Shown here: positions 1 to 6,365 of the stretch, piece after piece | Numbering within the stretch: the stretch's first letter is position 1 | Layout: the number at the start of each line of letters is the position of its first letter | Source: Candidatus Omnitrophota bacterium | GTDB taxonomy: Bacteria > Omnitrophota > Gorgyraeia > JAFGHF01 | Assembly: GCA_018899075.1 (NCBI GenBank) | Contig: JAHIIS010000039.1 | Location: forward strand, 1-9,320 | Reading direction: 5' to 3' | DNA: 9,320 nucleotides | Made by a program: the position numbers and the translations under genes | The notes under the pieces: generated by a model | What the model saw: only the letters and a program-made list of their open reading frames with translations | Told to the model about the DNA's origin: nothing | The model's database searches: none

Positions 1-299
1 CGGCCGTCGGATTCAATTACTACGGCTCTGTATTGGCCCAAGAGAGGGTGCGCTCTAACTTCGATAGCCTTAACTTCGCCGGAAACCGAAGAGTGAATCG
101 GCGAGGATAGATATTCTTTTGACTGCGCAACTAATGTGCCTGCCTTGACTTTATCCTTTACTGATACCTTAGCCTCGCAGGGAAATCCCGTATGCTGCAG
201 TAAAGGAAGGACTACTTCAGCCGGCGCGCCCATCGCTTTTATGGGTAAGCCGCGGCTGGCCTCTTTAAAATCGGGAGGCGAAAGTCTTGCTTTAAGCAT
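1..299 (-). CDS. rnfC: Electron transport complex subunit RnfC, N-terminal fragment (runs off window)
   Basis: This is the first 99 codons of a gene whose remainder lies beyond base 1. The translation (MLKARLSPPDF...) contains PAEVVLPLLQHTGFPCEAKV, then KDKVKAGTLVAQ, then SSPIHSSVSGEVKAIEVR. This is the barrel-sandwich (biotinyl/lipoyl-like) N-terminal domain of RnfC, which normally precedes the NADH/FMN-binding, SLBB and ferredoxin-type domains. In the family, RnfC is the peripheral NADH-oxidising subunit of the ion-translocating ferredoxin:NAD+ oxidoreductase at the cytoplasmic membrane. The ATG at 299 overlaps the end of the thioredoxin reductase gene by 8 bp and has AGGGA about 8 bases upstream, so translation is probably coupled. 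The remaining rnf genes would be expected further left, outside the window. NqrA shares a similar fold, but the PLLQHTG...SSPIHSSVSG pattern fits RnfC better. Confidence 0.85.
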   Translation of the reverse strand, partial: MLKARLSPPDFKEASRGLPIKAMGAPAEVVLPLLQHTGFPCEAKVSVKDKVKAGTLVAQSKEYLSSPIHSSVSGEVKAIEVRAHPLLGQYRAVVIESDG

Positions 300-1248
300 A
301 AGCAGTCCCTTTTAGCTCTTCCACGTAATTGCGCGAGGCTACGGCGGCCTCTGCCCCTTCGCTGCAGGCAGTGACTATCTGGCGCAGCGGTCTTAGCCGG
401 CAGTCTCCGCAGGCAAAAATGCCTTTACGCGAGGTCTCCAGATTCTGACCGGTAACAATAAAACCCTGGGGGTCCGTATTCACCGCGCCTTTCAAAAAAT
501 CCGTATTGGGTTTAAGGCCCGCGAAAATAAACACCCCTTCGCAAGGGACATCCCTTTTCTTGCCTGTGTTTATATCTTCTATCTTCACCCCGCTAACCTT
601 TTCTTCTCCCGCTATTTCCAGCACTTTCGAGTTCCAGATAAAATCTATTTTCGGCTCGGCCTTTAATCTATCCCGGAGCACTTTATCCGCGCGCAGTCTC
701 CCCCGGCGATGGATGAGAGTAACGCTGCGCACAAATTTGCTTAAGTAAAGGGCCTCTTCGCAAGCGGCGTTGCCTGCGCCCACTACAATAATTCGCCGGT
801 TACGGAATAAAGGGCCGTCGCAGGTAGCGCAATACGAGACTCCGCGCCCGGTAAGCGTTTCCTCCCGGGGCACGCCCAGCCTTTTAGGGATAGCCCCGCA
901 GGCCAGAATTATGGAATGGGCCCGGTAAACGCTGTCTTCTGTCTTCACGGTATATCCGCTTACGGCATCGCAAGAGCGGGCAAAGACAATCTCTTTTACC
1001 TCTTCGCCGATAATTTTCAATCCCGACTTCTCGGCCTGGGCCTTAAGTCTCCCGGCAAGCGCCGGCCCCTTTATCCCTTCGGGGAAACCGGGAAAATTCT
1101 CCACAAGGTCGGTTAAAAGCATCTGTCCGCCGGCAGAGGCCTTTTCTAAAACTTTAACCTTCATCCCTGCCCTTGCGGCATAAAGTCCGGCGCTAAGGCC
1201 TGCGGCTCCTGCGCCAATAATGATAATGTCGTATTCCATTTCTGCCAT
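292..1248 (-). CDS. trxB: Thioredoxin reductase (NADPH-type, FAD)
   Basis: This flavoprotein transfers electrons from NADPH to the disulfide of thioredoxin or a related small redox protein in the cytoplasm. At 318 residues it has the usual length of bacterial low-Mr thioredoxin reductases. Visible motifs in order are the FAD-binding GAGAAG (12-17), the redox-active CATC (140-143) followed by DG, a second dinucleotide site GAGNAA (157-162), HRRxxxRA (180-187, the arginines that usually contact the NADPH 2'-phosphate), and the C-terminal FAD motif GIFACGDCR (277-284) followed by LRQIVTACSEGAEAA. C280 and C283 flank the GD of this last motif, where Ala and Val are more usual. The first ATG (1248) has GAGGGG about 9 bases upstream, so it is preferred over the ATG three codons later. 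It lies 3 bp after the MFS gene and overlaps rnfC by 8 bp. Enzyme class is secure; the partner protein is not visible here. Confidence 0.95.
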   Translation of the reverse strand: MAEMEYDIIIIGAGAAGLSAGLYAARAGMKVKVLEKASAGGQMLLTDLVENFPGFPEGIKGPALAGRLKAQAEKSGLKIIGEEVKEIVFARSCDAVSGYTVKTEDSVYRAHSIILACGAIPKRLGVPREETLTGRGVSYCATCDGPLFRNRRIIVVGAGNAACEEALYLSKFVRSVTLIHRRGRLRADKVLRDRLKAEPKIDFIWNSKVLEIAGEEKVSGVKIEDINTGKKRDVPCEGVFIFAGLKPNTDFLKGAVNTDPQGFIVTGQNLETSRKGIFACGDCRLRPLRQIVTACSEGAEAAVASRNYVEELKGTAYA

Positions 1249-1251
1249 CTT

Positions 1252-2511
1252 TTAGGCCCCTCTTTTATCCATTCTCAAAACAAGCGCCACTAATCCTGCG
1301 ATTGTAAGAGTTATCCCCACAAACAGTAAAATCCAGAAGCGCCCAATCCTTTCCGCCAGAAAGGAGGTGAGAAACATAAACAAAAGAAAACCCAGATGCG
1401 CCACTATCTCCAGCGACCCGAAGACTCTCCCGCGCATCTCATCCTTAGTTACCTCATGGATTAGAGTCTGGGAAGATATTATAATAGGGGAAATAGTTAA
1501 CCCTAAAATGAGACTTAAACCCTCAGCCAATAGATTTGAGGGACGGAGTTTCAAAAGGACTGCAAATGCGCTTAAGGCCGTGCCGCTCAACATTAGAGAA
1601 ATAAATATTATTCTCATTCTGGAGACCTTCTGGCCAAACTGCCCGTAAACAAGCGTGCCCAAAAAAAGGCCCAGCCCTAAAAACATCGCCAAAAACCCTA
1701 AGTCCTGGGTTACCGAGCCCAAGGAATTCTGCACAAAAACAATGCTTACTATATAAACCGCCCCTACCGCCGACCATAAGAGAAAAAGCGTCTGGGCGAT
1801 AAAACGCACATCGCTGTCTTTTGCCAGATAATACCAGCCTTCTTTAATATCAGAAAAAAGGGTTTTCTTAAACAACCTTTCCACATCCTTAATCACTGTT
1901 ACCGGGCCTTCTTTTTTAAAGTAAACGCGGGCTTTGGCGGCAATCATAAAGACCATCAATCCCGAAACAAGGTAAGTGAGCGCATCGATAAGAAATCCTC
2001 CCTGCGAGCCTGCGCGTTCGACAATCAGTCCGCCCAGGCCAAACCCGGCAACCGCGGCAATCATCCCGCTGGTGGAGGAAAGGGAATTGGCTAAAAGCAA
2101 TTTCTCTTTAGAAACGAGCTGCGGGATAATGGCCATTTTCGCGGGGATAAAAAAACGGCCTACGGAAAACATCAGAAAAAGGATTATATATACCGGCCAG
2201 AGATTTTTTGCTCCTATGAAAAACAAGGCCAGCGAGGCCACCAGCGCCGCCCTTAAGAGGTCGCAGGCTACCATTGTCCGGCGGCGGTCCCACCTATCTA
2301 CATAGGCAGCGGCAACAGGCCCCACCAGAAATACGGGGATAATCGTAAAGGACAGGATTTTGGCTAACTGTAAGGTTGAGCCGGGGGCGCGGGCGTAAAT
2401 TAAGGCAATCAGGGCCATCTGGCTTAAACGGTCGCCGAACTGGGAAGTAATCTGGCCTAACCAGAGAAAGAGAAAATTTTTATTTTTTAGAATCTCTTTA
2501 AACTGCGCCAA
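1252..2511 (-). CDS. Major facilitator superfamily exporter, MFS_3/DHA3-like
   Basis: This is a 419-residue integral membrane protein with about twelve hydrophobic segments split by a charged central loop (about 194-235). Family signs are the first helix NKNFLFLWLGQITSQFGDRLS, the loop-2/3 motif YVDRWDRRRTM (70-80), FIPAKMAIIPQLV followed by LLLANSL (121-144), DIKEGWYYL (221-229) and RGRVFG (360-365). These resemble the enterobactin exporter/macrolide efflux branch of proton-driven exporters, so export of a small molecule is likely, but the substrate cannot be read from sequence. The start is a TTG at 2511. It is supported by a GAGG seven bases upstream and by the intact first helix; the next in-frame Met falls after helix 1. 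It overlaps the end of the ROK kinase gene by 14 bp, implying coupled translation. Confidence 0.9.
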   Translation of the reverse strand: MAQFKEILKNKNFLFLWLGQITSQFGDRLSQMALIALIYARAPGSTLQLAKILSFTIIPVFLVGPVAAAYVDRWDRRRTMVACDLLRAALVASLALFFIGAKNLWPVYIILFLMFSVGRFFIPAKMAIIPQLVSKEKLLLANSLSSTSGMIAAVAGFGLGGLIVERAGSQGGFLIDALTYLVSGLMVFMIAAKARVYFKKEGPVTVIKDVERLFKKTLFSDIKEGWYYLAKDSDVRFIAQTLFLLWSAVGAVYIVSIVFVQNSLGSVTQDLGFLAMFLGLGLFLGTLVYGQFGQKVSRMRIIFISLMLSGTALSAFAVLLKLRPSNLLAEGLSLILGLTISPIIISSQTLIHEVTKDEMRGRVFGSLEIVAHLGFLLFMFLTSFLAERIGRFWILLFVGITLTIAGLVALVLRMDKRGA

Positions 2512-3454
2512 GATGAAACCTCTTCAGGAGCAGGCTTATCGCCCCTAAATCGCCTACCGCGTCTTTTAGTTTAGCCGGCACAATTTTGCAGCTGCGATAG
2601 GGCCTGGGCCAGGTGTAAGCGCGCACAGTCTTCACAAGCGGCCGGAAAAGTATCGGGCCGGCCTTAGCTACCCCGCCGCCGATAACAATCATCTCGGGAT
2701 TGATTATCTGAATAACATTGGTTATGCTTAATCCGAGATAAAAGGCGGCCTGTTCATAAATGGCCCGGGCAAGTTTGTCGCCTTTTAAGGCCGCCTGGGC
2801 AACAATTCCGGCGTTGATATCTTTCCTTTTCCCGGCCAATTTCAAAATCAGGGAATTCCTCCTTGCTCTCTCTCTGGCAATTCTGGCTATGGCTGTGCCG
2901 CTGGCCAGGGCCTCCAGGCACCCCCGCTTTCCGCAGTTACATTTCGGGCCTTCGGGCAAAACCACGGAATGGCCGATTTCTCCGGCATCGTTACTTGCGC
3001 CGTGAAAAATTTCTCCGTTAATAATTAAACCCCCGCCGATGCCCGTGCTCACCGTGTAATAAAAAAGGCTGTTCACGCCTTTACCTGCGCCAAAGGTCTT
3101 CTCGGCAAGTGCGGCGCAATTTGCATCGTTATCCACAGCTACCGGGAGAGTGAAACTGCGGGAGAAGATTCTCTTTAAAGGGACATTGCGCCATGTAGGC
3201 ATATTAGGAGAAGTAATCAGCAGACCCTTTTTAAAATCTAAAGGGCCGGGACAAGATACGCCAATGCCTTTAGTTCTTTTTAGGTCTCTATCGTATCTCG
3301 CAAGATACGCCCGAATAATCCTTTTTATCTGGCTAAGGGTGGCCTTTACCCCTTCACTGGGAAAAACCCGGCGAATGAGAACCTTACCCCGGAAATTGCC
3401 CAAAGATACGGAAGTCTTTGTTCCGCCTATATCTACGCCAATAAGGTAAGACAT
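2498..3454 (-). CDS. ROK-family sugar kinase (glucokinase-like)
   Basis: This is a cytoplasmic ATP-dependent hexose kinase of the ROK family, 318 residues and full length. Motifs seen are DIGGTKTSV (8-16, phosphate binding), NDANCAALAE (109-118, with D110 as the expected catalytic base), STGIGGGLIINGEIFHGA (136-153), GEIGH (158-162) and the zinc signature CNCGKRGCLE (172-181). H162 with C172, C174 and C179 would hold the structural zinc. IGGGV (258-262) is the C-terminal adenosine motif. No DNA-binding helix-turn-helix precedes the kinase domain, so this is an enzyme and not a NagC/XylR-type repressor. Glucose is the commonest substrate of such short ROK kinases, but fructose, mannose or N-acetyl-hexosamines cannot be excluded. 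The ATG has AAGGAG about 7 bases upstream. A 63-bp gap separates it from the DUF6485 gene, and the MFS gene overlaps its 3' end. Confidence 0.92.
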   Translation of the reverse strand: MSYLIGVDIGGTKTSVSLGNFRGKVLIRRVFPSEGVKATLSQIKRIIRAYLARYDRDLKRTKGIGVSCPGPLDFKKGLLITSPNMPTWRNVPLKRIFSRSFTLPVAVDNDANCAALAEKTFGAGKGVNSLFYYTVSTGIGGGLIINGEIFHGASNDAGEIGHSVVLPEGPKCNCGKRGCLEALASGTAIARIARERARRNSLILKLAGKRKDINAGIVAQAALKGDKLARAIYEQAAFYLGLSITNVIQIINPEMIVIGGGVAKAGPILFRPLVKTVRAYTWPRPYRSCKIVPAKLKDAVGDLGAISLLLKRFHLGAV

Positions 3455-3472
3455 AACTTAACTCCTTAGATT

Positions 3473-3501
3473 AGATTACTACAACCAGGTCATTTCGTCA
3501 A
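3473..3501 (-). promoter_or_regulatory. Weak internal promoter candidate upstream of the ROK kinase gene
   Basis: On the minus strand TTGACG (3501-3496, five of six bases of the sigma-70 -35 consensus) is followed after exactly 17 bases by TAATCT (3478-3473), which matches only three of six -10 bases. The predicted start near 3466 would fall inside the AAGGAG ribosome-binding site (3467-3462), leaving it at the very 5' end of the mRNA. This is the only sizeable gap in the left operon, which makes an internal promoter plausible, but the poor -10 and the cramped geometry keep confidence low. Confidence 0.25.
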
Positions 3502-3514
3502 GGACACTCTGCTG

Positions 3515-3536
3515 GTATCAGTTCCGTTTCTGATAC
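3515..3536. repeat. Short inverted repeat over the DUF6485 stop codon
   Basis: GTATCAG (3515-3521) and CTGATAC (3530-3536) form a perfect 7-bp inverted repeat around an 8-base loop. It spans the TGA stop of the DUF6485 gene (3520-3518) and sits just upstream of the candidate promoter for the ROK kinase gene. On the minus strand it is followed by CAGCAGAG, not a T-run, so it is not a normal intrinsic terminator. It could be an operator, an mRNA processing or stability hairpin, or chance. Confidence 0.35.
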
Positions 3537-3721
3537 GTCTTAATGAAGTTTTCGATGCTGCGGTCATAGGTCTTTTCTGCATCGGCAGGGAAAATACAGG
3601 CAGGCAGCTGCCCCTGTTGCCAATGGTATTGAAGGCACTCGCAGCACATCCCCTTTCTGGCACACGGTTCGTAAGTGCAGTTACAATTCTGCTTGTTTTG
3701 TTCTATTTTACATTCCGCCAT
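3518..3721 (-). CDS. Small cysteine-rich protein, DUF6485-like
   Basis: This 67-residue protein has eight cysteines (4, 13, 15, 20, 26, 27, 29, 42) and H33, followed by a short acidic, probably helical tail containing [15 protein letters not shown] (49-63). The arrangement [21 protein letters not shown]...LPACIFP matches what I recall of the uncharacterised DUF6485 family found in anaerobes. The cysteine density suggests a bound zinc or iron-sulfur centre; that is inference, and no function is known to me. There is no signal peptide, so it is likely cytoplasmic. The start is well supported: AAAGGAGG (3735-3728) lies six bases from the ATG and overlaps the stop codon of the DUF89 gene, so translation should follow directly from that gene. 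Its position right after a radical SAM gene and a DUF89 gene is the best hint to its role. Confidence 0.85.
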   Translation of the reverse strand: MAECKIEQNKQNCNCTYEPCARKGMCCECLQYHWQQGQLPACIFPADAEKTYDRSIENFIKTYQKRN

Positions 3722-3733
3722 AGCAATCCTCCT

Positions 3734-4603
3734 TTAATCCGCCTTCTTTAGGATAATATCGCCTAATTTACAGCCCAGATGTTTAGTCACCACAGGGCAC
3801 TTTGCCCTGAAGAGGAAAAAGACCGGGGCCTTTTCTCCTGCTAAGGCCTCAAAGTTGCCCTGCCCTTTACTGATAATGAACCCTGCTTCTTTAAAAATCT
3901 TCCTGAAATTGCCTGTGCAAAATTTTAAGATTGTCCCCGGCGCATCGCAGCCGGAAGAGACAATCCGGGCATATTTATCTATTCCGCAAAATGCGGCATC
4001 TTCCGCAAGGGCATCGTTAATTATCGGCCCTCCTCTTACAACATAAATGATTTCTTTGTCTTCCATTTCCTCAATTAAAATTTTGTCGAACACAACCTCG
4101 CCGGCATTATCTCCGATATAAAGAATCTTCTTAGCCTTCTTTAGCGCCCTCCTAAAACTTGGATAATCAAACAAGCCTTTGTCTTCCCGGCGAATAATCC
4201 TATCTTCCTCGGCAAAGAGCTTGTCTATCTCCCGGTCGATATTTAAAGAGCTTTTTATTCCGTAATCGATAATATTGCCGGCTATAGCCAGCTCAAGAGC
4301 GGCTAAAAGCCTGTCTTTAGACCTCTCCGCCTTCTTTTTCAGACGGGGATATAGAGATAAGGCAAATTCATTGCTCTTTTGTTTAATTTCTTTAAAAGGA
4401 TCGTGCCTTCCGGTAATTTGCCTGACAAGTTTATAAAGAATTCTTCCCATAGCCGTGGGGCACTCTTTTAAATCAAACTTGAGAACCTCTTTAGAAAGCG
4501 CCTTCAGTATCTTTTTTTGGGTAGATTTATTTGCTCCGGCGAGCTTTGCCGCATCAAGCGCCTGTTTGAAAAAGCAGGGGATGCAGTCTAAATATGTTTT
4601 CAT
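3734..4603 (-). CDS. DUF89 / ARMT1-like metal-dependent phosphatase
   Basis: This 289-residue protein belongs to the DUF89 family. Characterised members are metal-dependent phosphatases proposed to remove damaged or surplus phosphometabolites (damage control); eukaryotic ARMT1 is a relative. An N-terminal CIPC (7-10) marks the prokaryotic subgroup. Conserved patches are AGNIIDYG (108-115), IGDNAGEVVFD (163-173; D165, N166 and E169 are candidate metal/phosphate ligands), RGGPIINDA (190-198), SKGQGNFEAL (245-254; K246, N250, E252) and FRAKCPVV (265-272) near the C-terminus. All expected residues appear present, so it is probably active in the cytoplasm. The substrate is unknown. Its ATG overlaps the radical SAM stop as ATGA, and a somewhat distant AAGGGG lies upstream. 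This suggests translational coupling and possibly a shared pathway with the radical SAM enzyme and the cysteine-rich protein. Confidence 0.88.
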   Translation of the reverse strand: MKTYLDCIPCFFKQALDAAKLAGANKSTQKKILKALSKEVLKFDLKECPTAMGRILYKLVRQITGRHDPFKEIKQKSNEFALSLYPRLKKKAERSKDRLLAALELAIAGNIIDYGIKSSLNIDREIDKLFAEEDRIIRREDKGLFDYPSFRRALKKAKKILYIGDNAGEVVFDKILIEEMEDKEIIYVVRGGPIINDALAEDAAFCGIDKYARIVSSGCDAPGTILKFCTGNFRKIFKEAGFIISKGQGNFEALAGEKAPVFFLFRAKCPVVTKHLGCKLGDIILKKAD

Positions 4604-5376
4604 TCTAAAATCTTACCCCTTCTAAGCATTGTGCCTTTTGCGCTAATGGGCCGGACTCTTTTGCGCCTTGCCTCATCAAGCGAAACCACCTTCATCCCGC
4701 GAAAATGTCTTTTTATTTCCAGAAGCGCCCGGCGGGAAAGCGCCCTAACCGGAGAAGGCCTTGTGGGAGTGCAAATCTGGATTTCATCGGGCTGAATGCT
4801 TTTAGCCAGCCCGGCTATTTTGCCGGCAATGCCTCTGTTTTTCCCCGTAAACATTATCTGCAGGGCCAATTTTCCGCAAAATTCTTTTCTGAATTGCTTA
4901 ATGCCTCTTAAGATACCGGGAAAGCCTATGTCTTTCGCCGGTCGATTTATTAACTTTAGAAGTCTTTCGCAATCCACATCCAGCTTGACCGCTACTAAAT
5001 CCGCCAGAGAGATTTCTTTTCTTACCTCTTTTCTATACAGCAAAGTGGAATTGGTCAAAACGGCTACCGGCTCTTTGCGTATTTTCTTTATTGCCCTGAT
5101 TGTCTGGCCCAAATTTACGGCCAATGTGGGCTCGCCGCATCCAGAGAAGGTAATATAATCTATGTGAATATCCGGCAGTCTCTTTATCTCTTCAATAACT
5201 TTTTGCGTAGGGACATACAATTTCCTTTTCGTAGTAAAACCCTTCGTCTCGCCAAGCTGACAGTAAACACAATCAAATGTGCAGAGCTTTTTTTTGCCCG
5301 AGAGCAAATCTATGCCTAAAGACCTGCCTAATCTCCAGGAAGGCACCGGCCCATAGATATATTTAAAATGCGTCAT
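4600..5376 (-). CDS. Radical SAM protein of the YGPVPS / COG0731-like family
   Basis: This 258-residue protein begins YIYGPVPSWRLGRSLGIDLL and then has CTFDCVYC (C32, C36, C39), the CX3CX2C motif that binds the SAM-cleaving [4Fe-4S] cluster. It continues with FSGCGEPTLA (78-87, the GGEP-type SAM contact), LTNSTLL (107-113), VKLD (130-133) and CTPTRPSPV (202-210). The family resembles the radical SAM core of TYW1/wyosine-type oxidoreductases but lacks the flavodoxin domain, and no substrate has been established to my knowledge. Many members have Arg where W14 stands here. It is cytoplasmic and oxygen sensitive by chemistry. It overlaps the upstream glycosyltransferase gene and the downstream DUF89 gene by ATGA at each end, with AGGA just before its start. 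Assignment to the superfamily is sure; the reaction is not. Confidence 0.9.
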   Translation of the reverse strand: MTHFKYIYGPVPSWRLGRSLGIDLLSGKKKLCTFDCVYCQLGETKGFTTKRKLYVPTQKVIEEIKRLPDIHIDYITFSGCGEPTLAVNLGQTIRAIKKIRKEPVAVLTNSTLLYRKEVRKEISLADLVAVKLDVDCERLLKLINRPAKDIGFPGILRGIKQFRKEFCGKLALQIMFTGKNRGIAGKIAGLAKSIQPDEIQICTPTRPSPVRALSRRALLEIKRHFRGMKVVSLDEARRKRVRPISAKGTMLRRGKILE

Positions 5377-6308
5377 ATTTTCCTGCGCTTTCTCAAAACT
5401 GCTTTAAGACAACTCATATTTTTTATTATCCTTGGAATTAAACAAGGATTGAAAAAGACCAAGTAACTCCAGAGTTTAATTTCGTAACCGGCAATCCAAG
5501 GTAGATTAATTATAAAGTCTCTCAGGCTGTCGTTTTTTAATATAGTCATATACCTGTTTTTCACCAGCGAGGTCTTTAGCTCCGGCGATAAATAAGCGAG
5601 ATCATATCTCTTTAAAAAGCCTATTTTGGGTGTGTAAGTTTTGGCTGTGCCTCCTCTTCGGTGGTAGGCTAAGGCGCATGGATTGTAAAAACCTCTCCAG
5701 CCAAAGAGGCGCCCCCTCCAGGCAATATCTAAATCTTCATAAAACATCCCGTAACTTTCATCAAAATATTCGCCGTCTATCTTTATCTCTTCAAGCATCT
5801 TGCGTTTATAGAGAGGGGCTACACCTCCGGCACTAAAAATATAGCAGGGCTCATCATACCTAGCGCTGTCCTTCTTTTTATATCCCCTTTCTACGGGCCG
5901 GCGCGACCTTCCAAGCATCTGTCCAGCTGAATCAACAGTCGCCCTATCCCAGGACATAATCTTTCCACATACCATCCCTGTCCTTTCATTAGCATTTGCC
6001 GCCTTAAGGAGCTCTTCTACAAAATCTTTTTCTAAAACCACATCGTTATTTAAAGAAACTATAAATTCACCTTTTGCAGCCCCGATACCCTTATTTTGCG
6101 CCCGGCAATAAAGCTCATTATGTTCGTTGATTATTAACCTAACTTGAGGGAACTTTTCCTTTAACATCTGTTGCGAACCATCCCAGGAGCCATTATCTAC
6201 TACAATTATTTCTATAGGACTATGGGTCTGATTTAACAGAGAATCCAGACAATCTTTTAGATATGCCTTTTTATTCCAGTTTGCAATAATCGCAGAAACC
6301 AATTCCAT
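5373..6308 (-). CDS. Glycosyltransferase family 2, WbbL/rhamnosyltransferase-like
   Basis: This 311-residue GT-A-fold enzyme probably transfers a sugar from a nucleotide donor to a lipid-linked surface glycan at the inner face of the membrane. Motifs are ANWNKKAYLKDCLDSLLNQ (9-27), VVDNGSWDGS (36-45), SLNNDVVLEKDF (85-96, holding the DXD-equivalent metal site), SAGGVAPLYKR (159-169), YEDLDIAWR (190-198, the catalytic acidic motif) and YHRRGGT (215-221). The C-terminal 60 residues contain hydrophobic and basic stretches that may attach it to the membrane. The layout resembles WbbL-type rhamnosyl or related transferases, but donor and acceptor cannot be fixed. The ATG at 6308 has a modest AGGG upstream and about 21 predicted leader bases after a strong -10 box. 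It is the first gene of the left operon and is transcribed divergently from the ligase gene. Confidence 0.9.
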   Translation of the reverse strand: MELVSAIIANWNKKAYLKDCLDSLLNQTHSPIEIIVVDNGSWDGSQQMLKEKFPQVRLIINEHNELYCRAQNKGIGAAKGEFIVSLNNDVVLEKDFVEELLKAANANERTGMVCGKIMSWDRATVDSAGQMLGRSRRPVERGYKKKDSARYDEPCYIFSAGGVAPLYKRKMLEEIKIDGEYFDESYGMFYEDLDIAWRGRLFGWRGFYNPCALAYHRRGGTAKTYTPKIGFLKRYDLAYLSPELKTSLVKNRYMTILKNDSLRDFIINLPWIAGYEIKLWSYLVFFNPCLIPRIIKNMSCLKAVLRKRRKI

Positions 6309-6337
6309 TGACCCTATACCTGTATCTGTGTTAGAAT
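6308..6337 (+). promoter_or_regulatory. Promoter candidate for the O-antigen ligase-type gene (leaderless)
   Basis: TTGACC (6308-6313, five of six consensus) and TAGAAT (6332-6337, five of six) are separated by 18 bases. The predicted start is A6344, only three bases before the ATG at 6347. No ribosome-binding sequence precedes that ATG, which fits a nearly leaderless transcript. The -10 shares two bases with the opposing TATAAT, and the -35 begins on the last base of the divergent gene's start codon. Confidence 0.55.
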
Positions 6338-6365
6338 TATACCATAATGCAAGCCTCTAAATCAA
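6336..6365 (-). promoter_or_regulatory. Promoter candidate for the eight-gene left operon
   Basis: On the minus strand a perfect TATAAT (6341-6336) is preceded by TGG, giving an extended -10 (TGnTATAAT). TTGATT (6365-6360, four of six) lies 18 bases further upstream. The predicted start is near 6329, giving a leader of about 21 bases to the glycosyltransferase ATG at 6308. The -35 lies within the first codons of the ligase-type gene, so the promoter is partly intragenic. Confidence 0.6.

Noticed and set aside
506..1116. Open frames on the + strand opposite trxB (506-748, 916-1116)
   Set aside because: They lie fully antisense to a well-supported gene, show no recognisable domain, and have the composition of a reverse-frame shadow.
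3515..3536. Intrinsic terminator after the DUF6485 gene
   Set aside because: The stem is only 7 bp, moderately AT-rich, and is not followed by a T-run on the minus strand; kept only as an inverted repeat.
3518..3721. Cysteine-rich protein as a RiPP precursor for the nearby radical SAM enzyme
   Set aside because: Its cysteine spacing and tail look like a conserved folded metal-binding protein, and I see no leader/core division or dedicated peptide-maturase domain on the radical SAM protein; not supportable from this sequence.
4705..5158. + strand open frames of 68 and 120 codons opposite the radical SAM gene
   Set aside because: Antisense to conserved motifs of the radical SAM protein and without homology-like features; they are shadows.
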